A stretch of DNA of 64,000 nucleotides. It comes from Marchantia polymorpha subsp. ruderalis (lineage: Eukaryota; Streptophyta; Marchantiopsida; Marchantiales; Marchantiaceae). The stretch covers positions 15,478,001 to 15,542,000 of the forward strand of contig AP031354.1 of assembly GCA_037833965.1 (NCBI GenBank), given 5' to 3'. The position numbers and the translations under genes were made by a program. Below are positions 25,395 through 38,800 of the stretch, piece by piece (the first letter of the stretch is position 1; each line of letters opens with the position of its first letter). The notes under the pieces were generated by a model, which worked only from the letters and a program-made list of their open reading frames with translations, did not search any database and was not told the DNA's origin.

Positions 25395-26955
25395 ATGGCG
25401 GTCGCGGTGGGAAATTCGTGCTGTGCCCTTGCGGCCTCTTTCAGCAGTGTGCAGATTTCAGCCACCTCCGCTGGTCGGTCGGTGTCCATGCCCTGTGTCG
25501 GTAAGTGCAATGATATACTCCACTGCGATACTCTCCACTTGCATTAGGTCGCAGGGTGGTCGTCTTCGAACATGTCGCAATTTGTCCCGTGTGTCGAGGT
25601 TTTTGAATTGAGTATCTGGTTCGAAAGAGACGGGTCGGACATCAGTTAAGTATGCTAGCATTCTTGAACGTCTGCGAGATTGTTGCATAAGGATGAGACT
25701 CGTTGGGCATTCTGTTCAGTTCTCCATTCCAATGAACTGTGGTTAACTACATGTTTTAAAAGCGATTCGATGGCAGTGGCGCCACCTTAAACCCCGACAT
25801 GTGTTCGTCGTTGATGCCAGTCATATGAATTGTGTTCGAGGATCTCGTTGTATTGAGGTTACTTGAACCGGATGTACATGTTTTGTTATCGTCCGTGTGA
25901 ATGCTTTTGAGAGCAAGATCCTGTGATGACAAGGTGCTGCACCTCATTCCCCTGTTGTTTGTGTTTATTCCAGCCTCGCCAGCACTGAAGTTGGCGCGAG
26001 TGATATACTCTACCGGAAAGACTTCTGAGAGAAGACAAGGATTGAAGAAAGTCACAGCAGCTGCATCCGAAGATGAGACCCCTGCTGTAACGCCGTCGCC
26101 GGATATTCCCCGCCCTAAGAAAATTGGCAAAGGAGTTGTGAGGTTGAGGCTCGCAAGGCTGGGTAGGAAAAAGAGACCGTTTTTCCGAATTGTTGCAACT
26201 CACAGCAGCTGGCGTCGTGACGGGAAGAACATTGAGTTGCTTGGACACTACAACCCGTTGCACGGTATGTAACCCGGACTTGGAGACCTTGAGTTTAGCA
26301 TGTTCTCGATGAGCAAGTTAAGAAGATGAATAACACTTTCAACGCTTGCAGTGCCAATTTATGTTGCTTCTGATGTTCGAGAAATAGACATATGGGAAAA
26401 CCGATTCATGGTTTGTGCTTGAGGTTTATTTCATGGTATTTGAAATGGCATAATTCGAAGAATATGAACTCTCGTAACTTTCATGGCCCTCTCTACCGAA
26501 AACAGACGGATTGCTGTGTTAATCTTTCTGTCTCGATCTTGCCCGCAGGTGAGAACGATCTAGGAATTGTGGTGAAGGCCGACAGGATCAAGTAAGTAGA
26601 CAGATCTCATGTGTATTCCAAAAATGCAGTGTCGCAAAATGTGTCGACGTTGTCGGAAAATTTTGTTCGATTCGACTTCTTATTGAAACAAAATTGTAGG
26701 TGTTGGTAGGGAGCGCCTTCGAACTACATTATCTTTGTTTTGGAGGAGTCAAGTTGATAAGTTTATTGGAGATTTTGGACACTACGTCAAGATTGTGCCG
26801 GTATTCTTTTGAAATGGAAGCTCTATCTGACCCCTGTATTTCTTTAACGATGTAGGTACTGGTTGGGAGTTGGTGCTCAGCCATCAGACACAGTTGCCGG
26901 GATCCTTCACAAAGTGGGAATATTAAAAGTTCCAGCGGCAGAGGTTTCTCAGTAG
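25395..26955 (+). CDS. RPS16: Nuclear-encoded organellar ribosomal protein bS16
   Basis: Four exons at 25395-25500, 25974-26264, 26549-26591 and 26856-26955 join in phase to 179 residues. The start is the ATG in AGCCATGGCG. Residues 1 to about 65 are Ser/Ala/Val-rich with few acids and end in [11 protein letters not shown], a typical plastid transit peptide. The bS16 fold begins near residue 88 ([20 protein letters not shown]), continues through [19 protein letters not shown] and ends with [20 protein letters not shown]. The protein is a component of the small 70S ribosomal subunit. Known biology: many plants have lost plastid rps16 and use a nuclear, sometimes dual-targeted, mitochondrial-derived copy. 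This gene fits that role, but whether it serves plastids, mitochondria or both cannot be told here. Confidence 0.93.
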
Positions 26956-29258
26956 GCAGAGCTCGTTCTAATTCCATTCTAATCCATCAGTTATTGAGTA
27001 GGTCAAATGTAGCTAAAGTTATCTAAATTCAATTTCAATCCAAAATAATTTGCCGTTCACAGGTCTCACGCCAGACTACCAAGTGTCTCTTTCTTTTATG
27101 TCGCTCCTGTTCATGGATGAACTCCGAAGTGGTGGTATTGTCGTTGTTCTACAGATTTATCTCTTAAGAGTGAGTGAATCAGCAGATTCAAATTTGTGTG
27201 AGAAGAAACCGCTGTGCATAAGACGACCTTTTGTTTAGTCATAGTTTATGATTATGCTTGTAAGAGAGGACAGGAGTGATAGCTGTTATTAAGCACAGAT
27301 GGTATGTGACCAGTTTAGGTAGAGGATCTGTAAAGGCTGAAAATGCTTCAATTTACATTTTGATGTTCATGGTATACATGGGGCGATGTTAGTAATGCAA
27401 TGAATGAAAAAGCATTTTACCACTTTTTCACTTGGATCCTGGTGCAGTTATGGGCCTGATTTCTGATTTTCTGGCCAAAGGTGAGTGAGTGAAGTACAGC
27501 AAGAGTAGCAACCGGAACCAAGACTGTGTTGTGAAGAAACAAATACGTATCTGATCACTGATCAGATTCACTGCAGATTTACCCTTTGGTAAGAAGTTCA
27601 TTCTTCTAGAAGAACTCGACACTGTCACTAGACACCGTGAGAATAACGGAGAGATGTCTTGAGGTGAGAAACCGAGTATTGTGAATCACTAATTTTTTTC
27701 CTGAAGTATTCAGCCTGTAATTGAAATGTTTTTCAAGTCAATTTGCTTTATACATTTATTTCACATATCTGGAGTTGATAATTTGTAAATCTAATAGATC
27801 AGAGTTTGAACTCAATCACGAGAAAATACATTCAGCAAAGACAGCGCAATTGTAACTTAAATCATCTCGGAAGGAATACGAGTTGATAAAAGTATTTTCT
27901 AGACTTTTTTATCAGTATGTTTATAAATTCCAGCAAGAATAAACACAACTAATGGCAATACCGGAAATAACGTTGTGTTTACATATTGAAACACTCGATC
28001 CGGCATCGATGTTGACTGAAGTGTATGTGCCTTAATATAAATAATAAAGTTTTTGCCATATGTGCACAGAAATAAAAGCTAGGAATATTGTTTTCATGGT
28101 TCATAGATTAAACCATTACACTGTTAATCGATTGCGAAACCGGAAACTACTTTTTAAACAGATGCTATGTAAATCACCACTTCTTTCTTGTGCACGAATA
28201 ATGTATCCTTATCAAGGACAGCATTCACGTATGATGATCTGCATTATTTTTTTTTGTTTTAACCTTCGAAACTATGTTCATCAAAAAATCAATCTACTTT
28301 AGAGTCAGTTTCGGAAAAACATCTCTTCATAATACAAGTAATGCAAGACTTTTTTAGATTTGGATACAAAGTACTCCATCCACTCCGCTCGAAATTCGTG
28401 GAGACTACACTAAAACAGCCACCAGCATTCAATTGACCATAACAGTCAGATTGTTAGGGTCAATTGTCAGAATTCTTTCCTCGCGTAGCCTTCAAATCAC
28501 GACAAGTTCAGGGATATTGAACAATTGGGTGGTTCAAGGCGCCACCAAGCGAGTTCGCCTTTTTTGAGCGCAGCGTGGCAACGACATTTCCGAGAAGGAA
28601 ATACGTTGCGGGGATTTAAAAATCGTGCGCCTTATGAGACTTCTATGACCGCGCGGTCCCGAAGCGCGCGAGTTCGAATGAAGGGGAACGGTCGCAAGCG
28701 TTAGGGATCGTGGCGTGCTCGACGTGCGTGCGCCAGTCGGTCCCTGAAGTAGGCATCCACTTGCGACCCCCGTGGTCGATTTCAAATTTCTATATCGCGT
28801 GTCCGAGAACGTGAGCTTCTTGATTTGCCGTAGCGGTGAGTTGTGGATGAGAACACGACGTGAGCAAGTGCACGTCGTGAGTTCTGTTGCTGAAGAGTCT
28901 AACCCAGCGTCCGACTCGTCGAGACTAATATTTGTGAAGGTTTGTTTGCTCATGGTCGATGCTTCGATTCCATGAAGCGATTGTTTAATTGTGACCGTCG
29001 TCATCCCCAAACGTTGCACTGACAGCCAAGCGATTGATCGTTGGGTAGTGATTTTGCCTCTTTCACGCTGGAGCTTTGGTGAGTTTTGTTTCTCCCATGT
29101 GCACGATGTCTCTGCACTGAATGTAAGAGGTACTGTTCCAACACCTGGAGCATATGATCCGGTTGTGTGTTTACTCTCTTTTTTATGAGAGGATATAGCA
29201 GTGCTGTTAAGAATCAGTCAAATAAACCGACTGATTTTGTCATCCGATTACCTCAGCC
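26956..29258. other. Intergenic DNA with GC-rich leader at its end
   Basis: No gene is visible from 26956 to about 28500. From about 28540 to 28900 the DNA becomes rich in CG, with words such as GACCGCGCGGTC. This block sits upstream of the coiled-coil gene starting at 29259 and is probably its promoter and leader. Confidence 0.4.
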
Positions 29259-32200
29259 ATGTCCCCTGCTTGGGACGAATACTTTGCCACTGATCCTTCC
29301 TCTCCGGCCACACCCTTCAGCCCTAACTGCTCGGCATCGAGACACTCCGATCAAGTTGCCATTCGCCCTCCACAAATGCAGAACGAAAATGAGATATTGG
29401 CTCTCTTGGGGGATGTAGATGCATTGCAGAAGGTATCAGTGAACACATCTACCTGTTCAGTGCACTAGTGGAAATCGATATAATTGACTTTAAGATTAGT
29501 ACTTATATACACCCCCCTTGTGCCTGCTATATTGAACGACTTTTGAAGCTTTCTGAACTATATGACTCTCGGTCGATCCAAATAAGTCGTTCAATGTAAC
29601 AGGAATAAGCTAGCAACCAACAAGTCTCTTAAGGCCGCCATTAGCCCCTATGGATGCAATTTTCAATCTCTGACAAAAAGATTCTATGTGGAAAAGGTTT
29701 CTTGAAGAAGATAACCTCTTCCGAAAATGTTCCATGAACTTCAAAATTTGACTTAATCCATACATTGGAGGAAGCATTGTAGAAATACAAGTATTGTCCA
29801 AGTTTGGAATGTGGGAAACTTTCAAATAATTACTGTGATGTGGTAAGTACTGACTCACGAAGTATTCTTCGTGGATCTGCTGTGGTCAGCAATACGATGA
29901 AGGTCTGCACGAGATTCATGCCGTCAAGACACTGCTTTGTGTGGAGCAAAAGAAACGAAAGATAGCCGAGACAACCTGTATTGATTTAGAAAGAGGTTTG
30001 GAAACGACTTGCATTAATAGCTGGCAGTCTTGGAATTCTAAATGATGTTATTTACCCAATGATTATGAGAAGATTTAGAGAGAAAAACTAAATCCGAAAC
30101 TTGGATTCTTTGAAATAGCTGAGATCAAGCTAATTCGACACGAATATATATTTAATATTGATGTTTAATCAACTTCCAATAAGAATACAGTGATAAAAGG
30201 AGGCTTTTTCCTGCACAAACATTCACTATATGGGATGTCTTGGCGTAAAGTTTGAAACCCCAAAATCAAAAGAAGAACATATGTGTTCATAGTAGAAGGT
30301 CAAAGTGCGTATCTAGATTGACTTGGTCGTTTTTCCACTCTTTTCCACTTCAAGAAATTGGTCAACCCTGGGTTACATGGATGAGAGCTTAAGAGGTCCT
30401 CACAAGAAGCATTGACATTTTTTGTCTGCCATAGGACTGCCAACTAAATGTTTAAGTTTGTTTGAATGAATCTTCTTGCAAATTTGCGTGTTGGTTGAAC
30501 GAACTTAACCGAAAGTAGAGAACTTCAAGAGCCGGGCTTCGACAAAGAAAACTGAAACCTAGTTGATCAACTCTGATGATCTTGCCAGAAAAGCAACAGC
30601 TTTTGAAAGCTCAACTGGCAACCTACGAGAGAGCATCGGAACAGGTACGTCACAGTTTCACCTGACTTCATTTTTCTGACGTTTCGAAAGTAGATCCGAA
30701 TCTCTATCTCACTAGTGGTTCCAAAATGTAAAGCTGGTAGACGGAGAATGTCCCCTGTACTTTTTTTTATTTTTATCAAACATAGAAATAAATAGCTCCA
30801 TCCGCATTCGAAGATCGTAACGTTCATCGAAGTAATTCAAACTATCATTGTTGGCGTGAGCAGCTTGATTATGCAAGGAAATACGAGAATGTGTTGCAGC
30901 TCTTCAAGGGTGCACCAGAGAATTCGGACCGCAATGATAAGGTATTGAGATTTCATATTGCAGATGCTCTACGTTTGAATTATGCATAAGATGATGTAAT
31001 CAGGTCTTTGTTTTTTGCCTTCGCACTCAGAATAGCAATACGTACGAAGATCAAGTGTGTCAACGGGGTAGAACAGCAGGGTAGATACAACTTAAAGACC
31101 GAGAGAAGGCTTGACATGAATGTAAGTAGTTATTTCACGGTGATAAGACCTAATCACTTGACAGAGAATTACCGTCGTGATCTTAAGACTCAGGACCAGG
31201 ATATTGACATCCTAGCTCTCGACACTGCAAAACTTGGCTTCCAGGAGCATCAGAAGACAATTACGGATCTTTTAAAACGAAGTGAAGCGAAAGTGGGAGA
31301 ACTTCATAAGCAAATCATGTAATACAAGTACTCAAGGCTGTCGTCCATGTTTGTATTTCTTTCTTTGTCGTTTGAGGGACCCAAACCAGATTTATCTACA
31401 TGAGAAGTAAAAGGCTGTGGATTAAAAGGTTCTTGACCTCACCAAGTGGTTACCCTTGTTTCAAAACTCAACATTTTACCAACAATGCTATACTTCTTCT
31501 AGATAGTTTCCCTTTCAGTGACATGGTTCATTCACGGCTGATACTCTACCGTGACGTTGTCATTCCTGTTTTCTTGAAGTTATTAAATCCATGATACTAT
31601 GAAATACATTTGACTTCGGAAAACGGAACACATTTAAGCGGCGCATCTTAAAGCATGCAGATGACGTGCAGGGTCTTAAGGGAGGATGTCACTTTGAAGG
31701 AGTGTGCAATTACTGCTCTCGAACAGCAGCTGGCACAGTCCGTAACTCCAGATACACTCGAAATGAAGCTACAGGAAGCTGAGAAGAGAATGCACGATTT
31801 GTGTAGGTTTCTGCCGGAGTAAATCATTCGTAGGTCCAGAATACTGGTATTACTGTCTTACTCTCAATTCGTGGACCAACACCAGCGGCGAAGTCCTTGT
31901 CCTAAACTTTAACTTTGTTCTCTGTCACAGATCGGGAGGAGATCGAAGGGCTTAGAAACAAGCTAAAAGCCGAAGAAGTCAACAACCAAAAACTCAAATC
32001 CCAGCTGGAAGATGCGCATCGAACATGTGCTACACTGTCTTCTTGTGAAATAAAATACTTTCAGAAGTTTTTGCTGTTGAAAGTATCAGCTTCAGCAGGC
32101 CTTGCTAGATTCAGAAAGCAGTTGTAAGATTTCACTCCTGCGGTTTCTGACGAAAAAAGTTTGACTATGCAGTGATGGTTTCAAGCGTAAATCATGACGA

Positions 32201-32315
32201 TCAGCTGAGGGAGCTTAGTGCCAATCGACAAGCTGATATTTTCAAGCAGAAAGTTTTGAAACTCAGAAAGGACAATGAAGTTTTAAGGCGGCAAATGCAA
32301 CAGAACCTGAAATAG
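29259..32315 (+). CDS. Coiled-coil protein of unknown function
   Basis: I do not recognise this gene. Exons that join in phase are 29259-29432, 30563-30644, 30796-30941, 31050-31121, 31167-31318, 31672-31802 and one starting at 31931. The gene ends in two pieces, about 32090-32123 and 32172-32315. The product opens with a Ser/Pro-rich stretch (MSPAWDEYFATDPSSP) and then becomes almost continuous heptad-type helix: HCWREQLDYARKYENVLQLF, DILALDTAKLGFQEHQKTIT, ALEQQLAQSVTPDTLEMKLQ, EGLRNKLKAEEVNNQKLKSQ and KQKVLKLRKDNEVLRRQMQQ before the stop. Total length is about 340 residues. The junction between the exon starting at 31931 and the piece at 32090 does not fit in phase, so either a splice site there is wrong or the gene carries a frame change. 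No membrane segment or catalytic motif is seen. Confidence 0.6.
29523..29603. repeat. Short intronic foldback, 20-bp arms
   Basis: Bases 29523-29542 and 29584-29603 are reverse complements at 18 of 20 positions and enclose a loop of about 41 bases. The structure sits in the first intron of the coiled-coil gene (29433-30562). Size and spacing resemble a plant microRNA precursor, but such foldbacks also arise from tiny transposons. Confidence 0.75.
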
Positions 32316-35300
32316 AAACTGTCGGTCCAATTTTGACACTCCTTTGTACAAATGGTGGCGCAATTTGGACGTTGCTTTGCAAATTGAATTTAAAATTTTG
32401 ATCCAAAGGGTGACTATAGATTAAAATCCCAGGAACATATTAGAAATCGATAAGCATCACTACAATACTCACGGTAGGGTCTGCAGCATTGTTGTAAGAT
32501 TGAGCCACATCGGAGAAATATCAAGATGACCGACAAATGAGAAATAACGCGTTTCAAAATTTGTTTAAAAATCTGTTCAATTAGGCGCTCGTTTTGAACC
32601 ACAATGTTGTAAAGTCTCAGAAACACAGGGTTTATTACATTCTACTCATTCACTGCACACAGGAACATGCTTGATGTAAGTTAAGTTGTAATGTCGACCA
32701 ACTTCATAACTCCTTCGCATTGATAAGCAGATGTCATCGGCTCCAATCGAGTTGGATACAGAAGTTATGAACATTTGCACCAGTCTTTTAATTAACAATC
32801 CTGAAATTCCAGTCAGAACTCATCGTGGGAGCAGATTTTAAGTGTCAACTGGAGTACCGTGATGTCACTGTGATCGTACAACACAGGTCCTGGACTAATC
32901 TGAGTGCATCCGAAAGATTCCACTCTCTGGGCTTGCCTGCAGTCTCGCATGCATGAAATGCTTACCGAAGTCGAAAGTTACGCTACTTGTTGCTGCATTT
33001 CTGCCTTCCGAGAGCTTTCTCACGTTTTGTAAAGTTTCCGCCCGATGATTTCAAACCCGAAGTGCTGGGCTATGAGGGCATTACTGGGCATTTAGCATGC
33101 AGAAATTGGAATACGAAGAAGTAAGTATCACGTCAATGTTCATCGAGTCTGATGCCCCAGTACTGGCCACCAGACCGGGGATTGCATAGTCCTCTCTAGC
33201 CTGTCTTGTTATTCTTAAACCTCAGAGAAATTGAAATCTTCAAGTGCACATGTCACCTCACTGGTAGTCGATTCATGGTCACGTTCACACCTGTCGGATT
33301 CTTGCACTTGTTCAGCATCTGAGCAGAGGATCGCGGGAACCGAGAGCTCCATTCTCGCCGTTATCCTATTTGTTCCGCGAGTTCTTATCTTCAAATTGTA
33401 TAAGGAGAATCCCTGGCTTGGTGTCGAGGCTCGTCACCGAATGTTGCGACCAACCTTCAGCAACGACAACAGCGGTAATACTCTACTCCTTATTTTCGAA
33501 GTTGACTCTTCACTTCTCCACTCACACCTTGCGAATGATGTCAGCGCGCATCCATCTCCAGACCCGGAACTCAGAGGCTGAATTGCGAGGGGTTTTCCAA
33601 TTGACAAAGGGTCAGCAGCCAAACCCTCGTCGAGGTGTCACCTTTCTCCACTGTTAGCTCCAGAACAGATCCACAGTTTTTCCGCTTACAGATGCGTGTT
33701 CTTACATCAAGTGAGAAAGGTCGTAGCGGCATCTGTGACTTCAGCGTAGCTACTGCAAAACCGACTTTCTAGCACTGCAGTATGCTTTTACGATTCCTAC
33801 CCTTCCTGCAAAAGACGCCTGTCTGCGAAGAAAGTTCTTCTGAAAGCTGTCCGCCATGATTACGACGGCAGCAGACGTGCATGGTTGAAGCCTTATGCAA
33901 TCAATGAAAGCGGATCATGTACCACGATCTGATGCATCTGGTGAAGAATCCCTGCACAGTAAATCTGACATGACCCCTCATGGCAATCCGAACAGGACGT
34001 ATCAGATAAGCAGTCCTGTTTCTTCATGCTGTATGCAGCAGAGCTAGATCTAGAACGGTCCTTGTTTTTACCGGATAGCTTTGGTATTCCCACAAGGTTT
34101 AACTTCGGTTTCCCCGAAGATCCTTGTTGGGACTCGGGAGCTTACAACACAGAAGAATAAAGCCACTCGATGTGTCCCTGATCTCACTTTGATCGTCTTT
34201 AGCGCAGCTAAGCCTCAACCTCGACCGCATGCGAAGACTGGATTCACGAACATGCGGTAAATCGATGTGTTCGAACTGTAATACGCTAACTATGAGTCAA
34301 GAGGGGAATCAGCAAAAATGGAAACGGTATGCAACTATTGAGGTGGTTTAATCTCCCAGACTCGTAATTCATCCTACGTAATGGGAGCCCAGAAACACGC
34401 TGTTGACGTGATCAACTTCCACAGCCAGGGAGTGGGTTGTCGGGACCCTTTGGCTACCTTGACTGTCGTGACAGTTGCAGGCGAGGGAGTTCTTTATAGA
34501 CCTTGTTCTGTCTTGTCTGATCACATCTTCCACCTTCCAGTATGCTCATGTAGGCTTCTGAAAAAAAGATGAGTTTTTTGGCTGATATTTCTTGCAGGTT
34601 CTGCATGCATTTATATCCGATCAATCCTTAGAACAGAGTGAATAGTCGATGCTTTGTTCAACTTTGATTCCTCCAGTTGCTGCAATCCTGCCATTTGTAG
34701 TTGTTAGGGGACCACGTGCAGCTAAAAAAGTGGAATTGAGTTCGTTTATTTCCTGGACAAGTCAGTTCATGGGATTATTTTTGGCTCAAACTCTGGAGCT
34801 CGTGAAGGACTGGACATGGTTATGTGTTCTAAAGACTGGCAGGAAAGTGTTAATAATATAAAGAATGTTCACAGATCCATACAGCTCAACTCATAATCAG
34901 ATGGGAACAAGGAGCTCTTGACAGAGGCTGCATGGCAGGGAGGATGTAAACCTATAGTCATTAGCAGCCCTGCAGCTCGTGCAGAGACGTCCTACATCGT
35001 TCGGTTAGTTGGCAGCAGGAGTTGAATGATATTATGTCTCGAACACTGAAAGATTCAATCAGCTGCGGACGATGTGGCTGTACCGATTATCTCTTTCTGT
35101 AATTCTCCATTGCTCTCTCCGCTGACTCATGAATGCACGCACGCACCACAGACTTCACTAACTGTGTGTGTTCCCGAGTCTCATTCCGCAAGATGTAGCG
35201 TAGTTGGCATGATCAATGATCAAGACTAACATTTCGGCATGTACATCGGTGGAATGGAGTGGAGTGGAGTCAAATGCATACTTTAGATGTCGAGGGAGGG

Positions 35301-35880
35301 TCGAATACTAGGATCTCAAGCATGTACGTAAGCAGGCGGTGATTTGGCTCACCAGCGGGGACTCGAACATGAAATATGCAGTGTTAGGCTTTCCAGGAGT
35401 AGCGCATAATTCATTCCTCCATGCACGTGTGCATCATGATGATGGTGATGACCAAGTGCGAAAGAACTCCAGGAGAATCTGTTCTTGAAACCGAAAGCTA
35501 GCTACCTCCAGTAGCTCCTCGTTCAGCACAATCTTGAAATCTTGGTTAAGGGAAAGCGGTCCGAATGCCATGCCCAGCTACAGAGCTGCGGTGAAAATGA
35601 AAGCACAGCTGCAGGAGTTGTTAGTAAAGGGCAAAGAGACGCCTTGCATCCGAAAGCCCCTGTTGCCTCGGATCCCGACAGCGTCCTTACTCGCTCCGCC
35701 CGTGACTCCAACGTCGACGAGCCTCAGGTAATCCAAGCGGCACTAATCCTCATTTGCAACGTCCGCCCCTTATCAAAAGCCAAATTCGCGTCCCTTTCTA
35801 ATCATCAGTGCCAAATTTATACGTACTTTGGACAACGAGGTCCATACTAACAGTACAGCAGTAAGTAAGTAGGCCAGAGA
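32316..35880. other. Region with scattered coding-like pieces, no gene model
   Basis: Several short frames read like real protein but do not join into a model: FPPDDFKPEVLGYEGITGHL near 33040, LKAVRHDYDGSRRAWLKPYA near 33840, ESLHSKSDMTPHGNPNRTYQ near 33950, YAAELDLERSLFLPDSFGIP near 34030, VDVINFHSQGVGCRDPLATL near 34400, VYFLDKSVHGIIFGSNSGAR near 34745 and LLTEAAWQGGCKPIVISSPA near 34920. Frames change between pieces, and stops lie in between without convincing splice sites. It may be a decayed gene, a gene with many tiny exons, or chance. I recognise no family. Confidence 0.3.
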
Positions 35881-38800
35881 GTGAGTGAGTGAGTAAGTCA
35901 ACACACTGTGCTTTCAGTACATGAGCCGTATGTTAGTTTGGTCATTCCGTATATTGTCATCACTGGGCAATAAATGATACCATACGGATGGCCAGGAGCG
36001 ACATCCGAAGGAGCCCGTCACAAGGCACAGGAAAAGAGACCGCGAGGAGCAAGAGGCTGCGTATGTCTTTCCACCATCTTTCCACCAATCTGCCGCTGCC
36101 GGCCAATGAGCTTCGAGGCGGACCCACCCACACCATCCCTGTGTTTTTCGGCCCATCCGGTGCGGTGACCGGGAGACCGGATGGGAAGCTCGCTCTCCGC
36201 TAACTTGGCGGCGGGCTCGGACGGAGAGAGGAAGAGAGAGAGAGAGAGAGAGAGAGCACGATGACAGTACGTGCGGACGGGGAACGGCATCCCCTCGCGG
36301 CCGTCGATGGCCTGTCAGTGGCTCCGTACTGTTGACCTGGGCTCCGTCACAGGCTCACACCAGAAGCTCAGAGACCCCTTCAACCGCTTAATCGGTTCCT
36401 GTTTCCTACTACGTTCCGGCCGGACCATAACTTTCCAACCGTCGAGGCCGAAAAGCTACCTGGTCGTCACGAGCCGAAGGTCCTGCAGTCACCACCCGGC
36501 GCGTCGGTCCGTGCGAGACCCTCCGAGCGCGAAGCGCAGTGTCGAGGAGAACAAAATAATTGAGGGCCCTTGGGTGGTGCCTCGTCAGCATCTGAGGCCG
36601 ACGAACCTTCGGTCGTTCGCTCGTTCACTGCGAAGGTCGTCGATCCGAAGGCGAGGCGGAAGAGCGGAGCGCGTACGCGGTCGGGTCGTGGCTGTGCGGT
36701 TGGCCAGCCCTCGTCTGTCAAGCCCTCAGAGCACAAGGCCTGAAGGTTATCAACTCCGGCCCAGAGATTCCGCCCGGCCTGCCCGATGACGCTGCAAGCG
36801 ACCGGATCCAGTCCCCGAGGCAGAGCCCAACCCGCCGGAGCAGAGCTGTGCCGTACGGGAGAGTTGGGTGCGCTGCTCAAGGCACGACCCTTAAGTCAAA
36901 ATACCCATTCGGGGAACGACTCGTCCGCATTGCAGGACAGAGATCACTCCGTCCCGGCGGTGACAGCTCGGGATGTAGTTCAGTACAGCACTGCGGCACT
37001 GAGTCCCTGCTGCTCCTGACGTGGCAGGGACAGAGTCTGACCTGGCAAAAGCCGGTGCGTCGAGAAAGCACGCCAGGTGGGCGATGCCGCTGGAACAGTC
37101 GACGGATGCTTTACTCGCAGGCCGTACAATAATTTTCTTCCCGTCGTCCCTCATCCTTCCTCCTCCCCCGGGGGTTCTCTTAACCTCGCAGCTGGGTCAG
37201 CTTCGTACTGCCCAGCGGGCCGAGCTCATCCATCCATCCATCTACATGCGGCCGTATGGTTCTGGTCGGTTACGACGAGCGGCTCTCGCAGTAGAGAAAC
37301 CGAGGGACCGTGATACGGCGTCGTCGCTTTCGTGAGGGACGGACGGACGGACGGACGGACGAGGGACCGAGTCGGATGGACTGGGAGCCTCCTGTACCAT
37401 CATGGATCATCGGTGTCTGTACCCGCATCCGGACACGTTCGCCGAGACTTGTTGGAGCTCCACCAGTCCGAGGCGCGCCGCATGTCCTCCGTTATCCGAT
37501 TACGGCCACGAGGTTCCTCGGCGCGAGCCCTTTCGCGAACTTTTCCCGAAACTACGTTCTCTCTCTCCCCGCCGTTAAATGTCACCCGAGCGAAGGGCTG
37601 GCTGTTGCAACCAAATCCGAGACTGAGTGACAGAGTGCAGCGTCGTACGTCCACACTGTACTCCGTAATGATACTCATGGACCTCTGTATATTTATCTCC
37701 GTATACATCATCAGGCCTACAGCTGTCAGGTGCCTCGTAGGGGGCCCCGAACGAGGAGCAAAATTTCACGCAGACATAGAGAGAATTTCTCAGCGACGAT
37801 TCATTCTTTGTGACCGGTGCTAACCGGTCTATTCGGGATTCATCGTCTCGAGAGTCCGCGCAATCCTTTCAGGCTCCTCCGTCGTTTCCCGGCACTGTAC
37901 ATGGGAACTCGGACCGGCACTTTTGTCGGTTTATGCACGGGATTCACAGAATGAAGAAAATTCTGCCGATTTAGCACCTGGCGACCCGAAAGTTCTTCTC
38001 CCGAAGAGTGCCGGTCACCTCCGGGATATCGGAGTCGAAGGCAGACCGGACGGGACAGTACTGTCACTGGTGACAGCAAGAGAGTAAAGTCAATCTGCCC
38101 GATGATCGTGACTCGTGAAGCCAGATCCCGGCGATCGAGTGCCCCCGACCTGCTGATCCCGCCGTACGGGGCAACAGCTCCGGTGACATGCCCTGGGGTC
38201 TGGTTCGGGTGGGAGTCCGTGGGACGCTGCGCGGTGGTCCCTCAGGCAGCGCATCGGAGGGAATCGAACGAACTGACTCGTAACGAAACGACCGTCTCCT
38301 TTGGCAGAGTCTGTCGGACTCAGTCACCGTCAAATGCAACGACCGGCCCCTTCCTTCTCATCGATTCCTACGAGTCCTTCCTTCCTTCCTTCCTTCCTTC
38401 CGTCCTCCCTTGCATTGTATCTAGTCCCGACTCCGACCGTCGCTAGCAAGGCCCCAAGGCACCCTCTCGCCGTGAAAGACTGCAGCCCCGTGCACAGCAG
38501 TTTCCCGGGAACTCGAGGAAGAAAATAGTTCGGGGCGACCGGCGAGGCCGTGAACGACGACCGAATGAGAGCGCAGGTCGACTTCATTGCCTGGTCGTCG
38601 ACGCACTCATCATTTCCGTCCAGCAGGCGTCGATTTATTCCCGACACGTTTTTCCACCGCAAACCGCGTCTCCACCCCCAGAGCAGATCAGAGCAGAGAG
38701 GGCAGAGGGCAACTGAGCTGAGCTGTTTCTTCGAGTATTACGTGAGAGTGATCCAGTTGTCTTTTATGCTTCTTCGACTCTTGTTGCTTTCAGCTGTCCC

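Noticed and set aside
35340-35375. A GTTCGAGTC-like word on the minus strand suggesting a tRNA T-arm
   Set aside because: The flanking bases do not pair to make a T-stem, and no D-arm, anticodon arm or acceptor stem is found.
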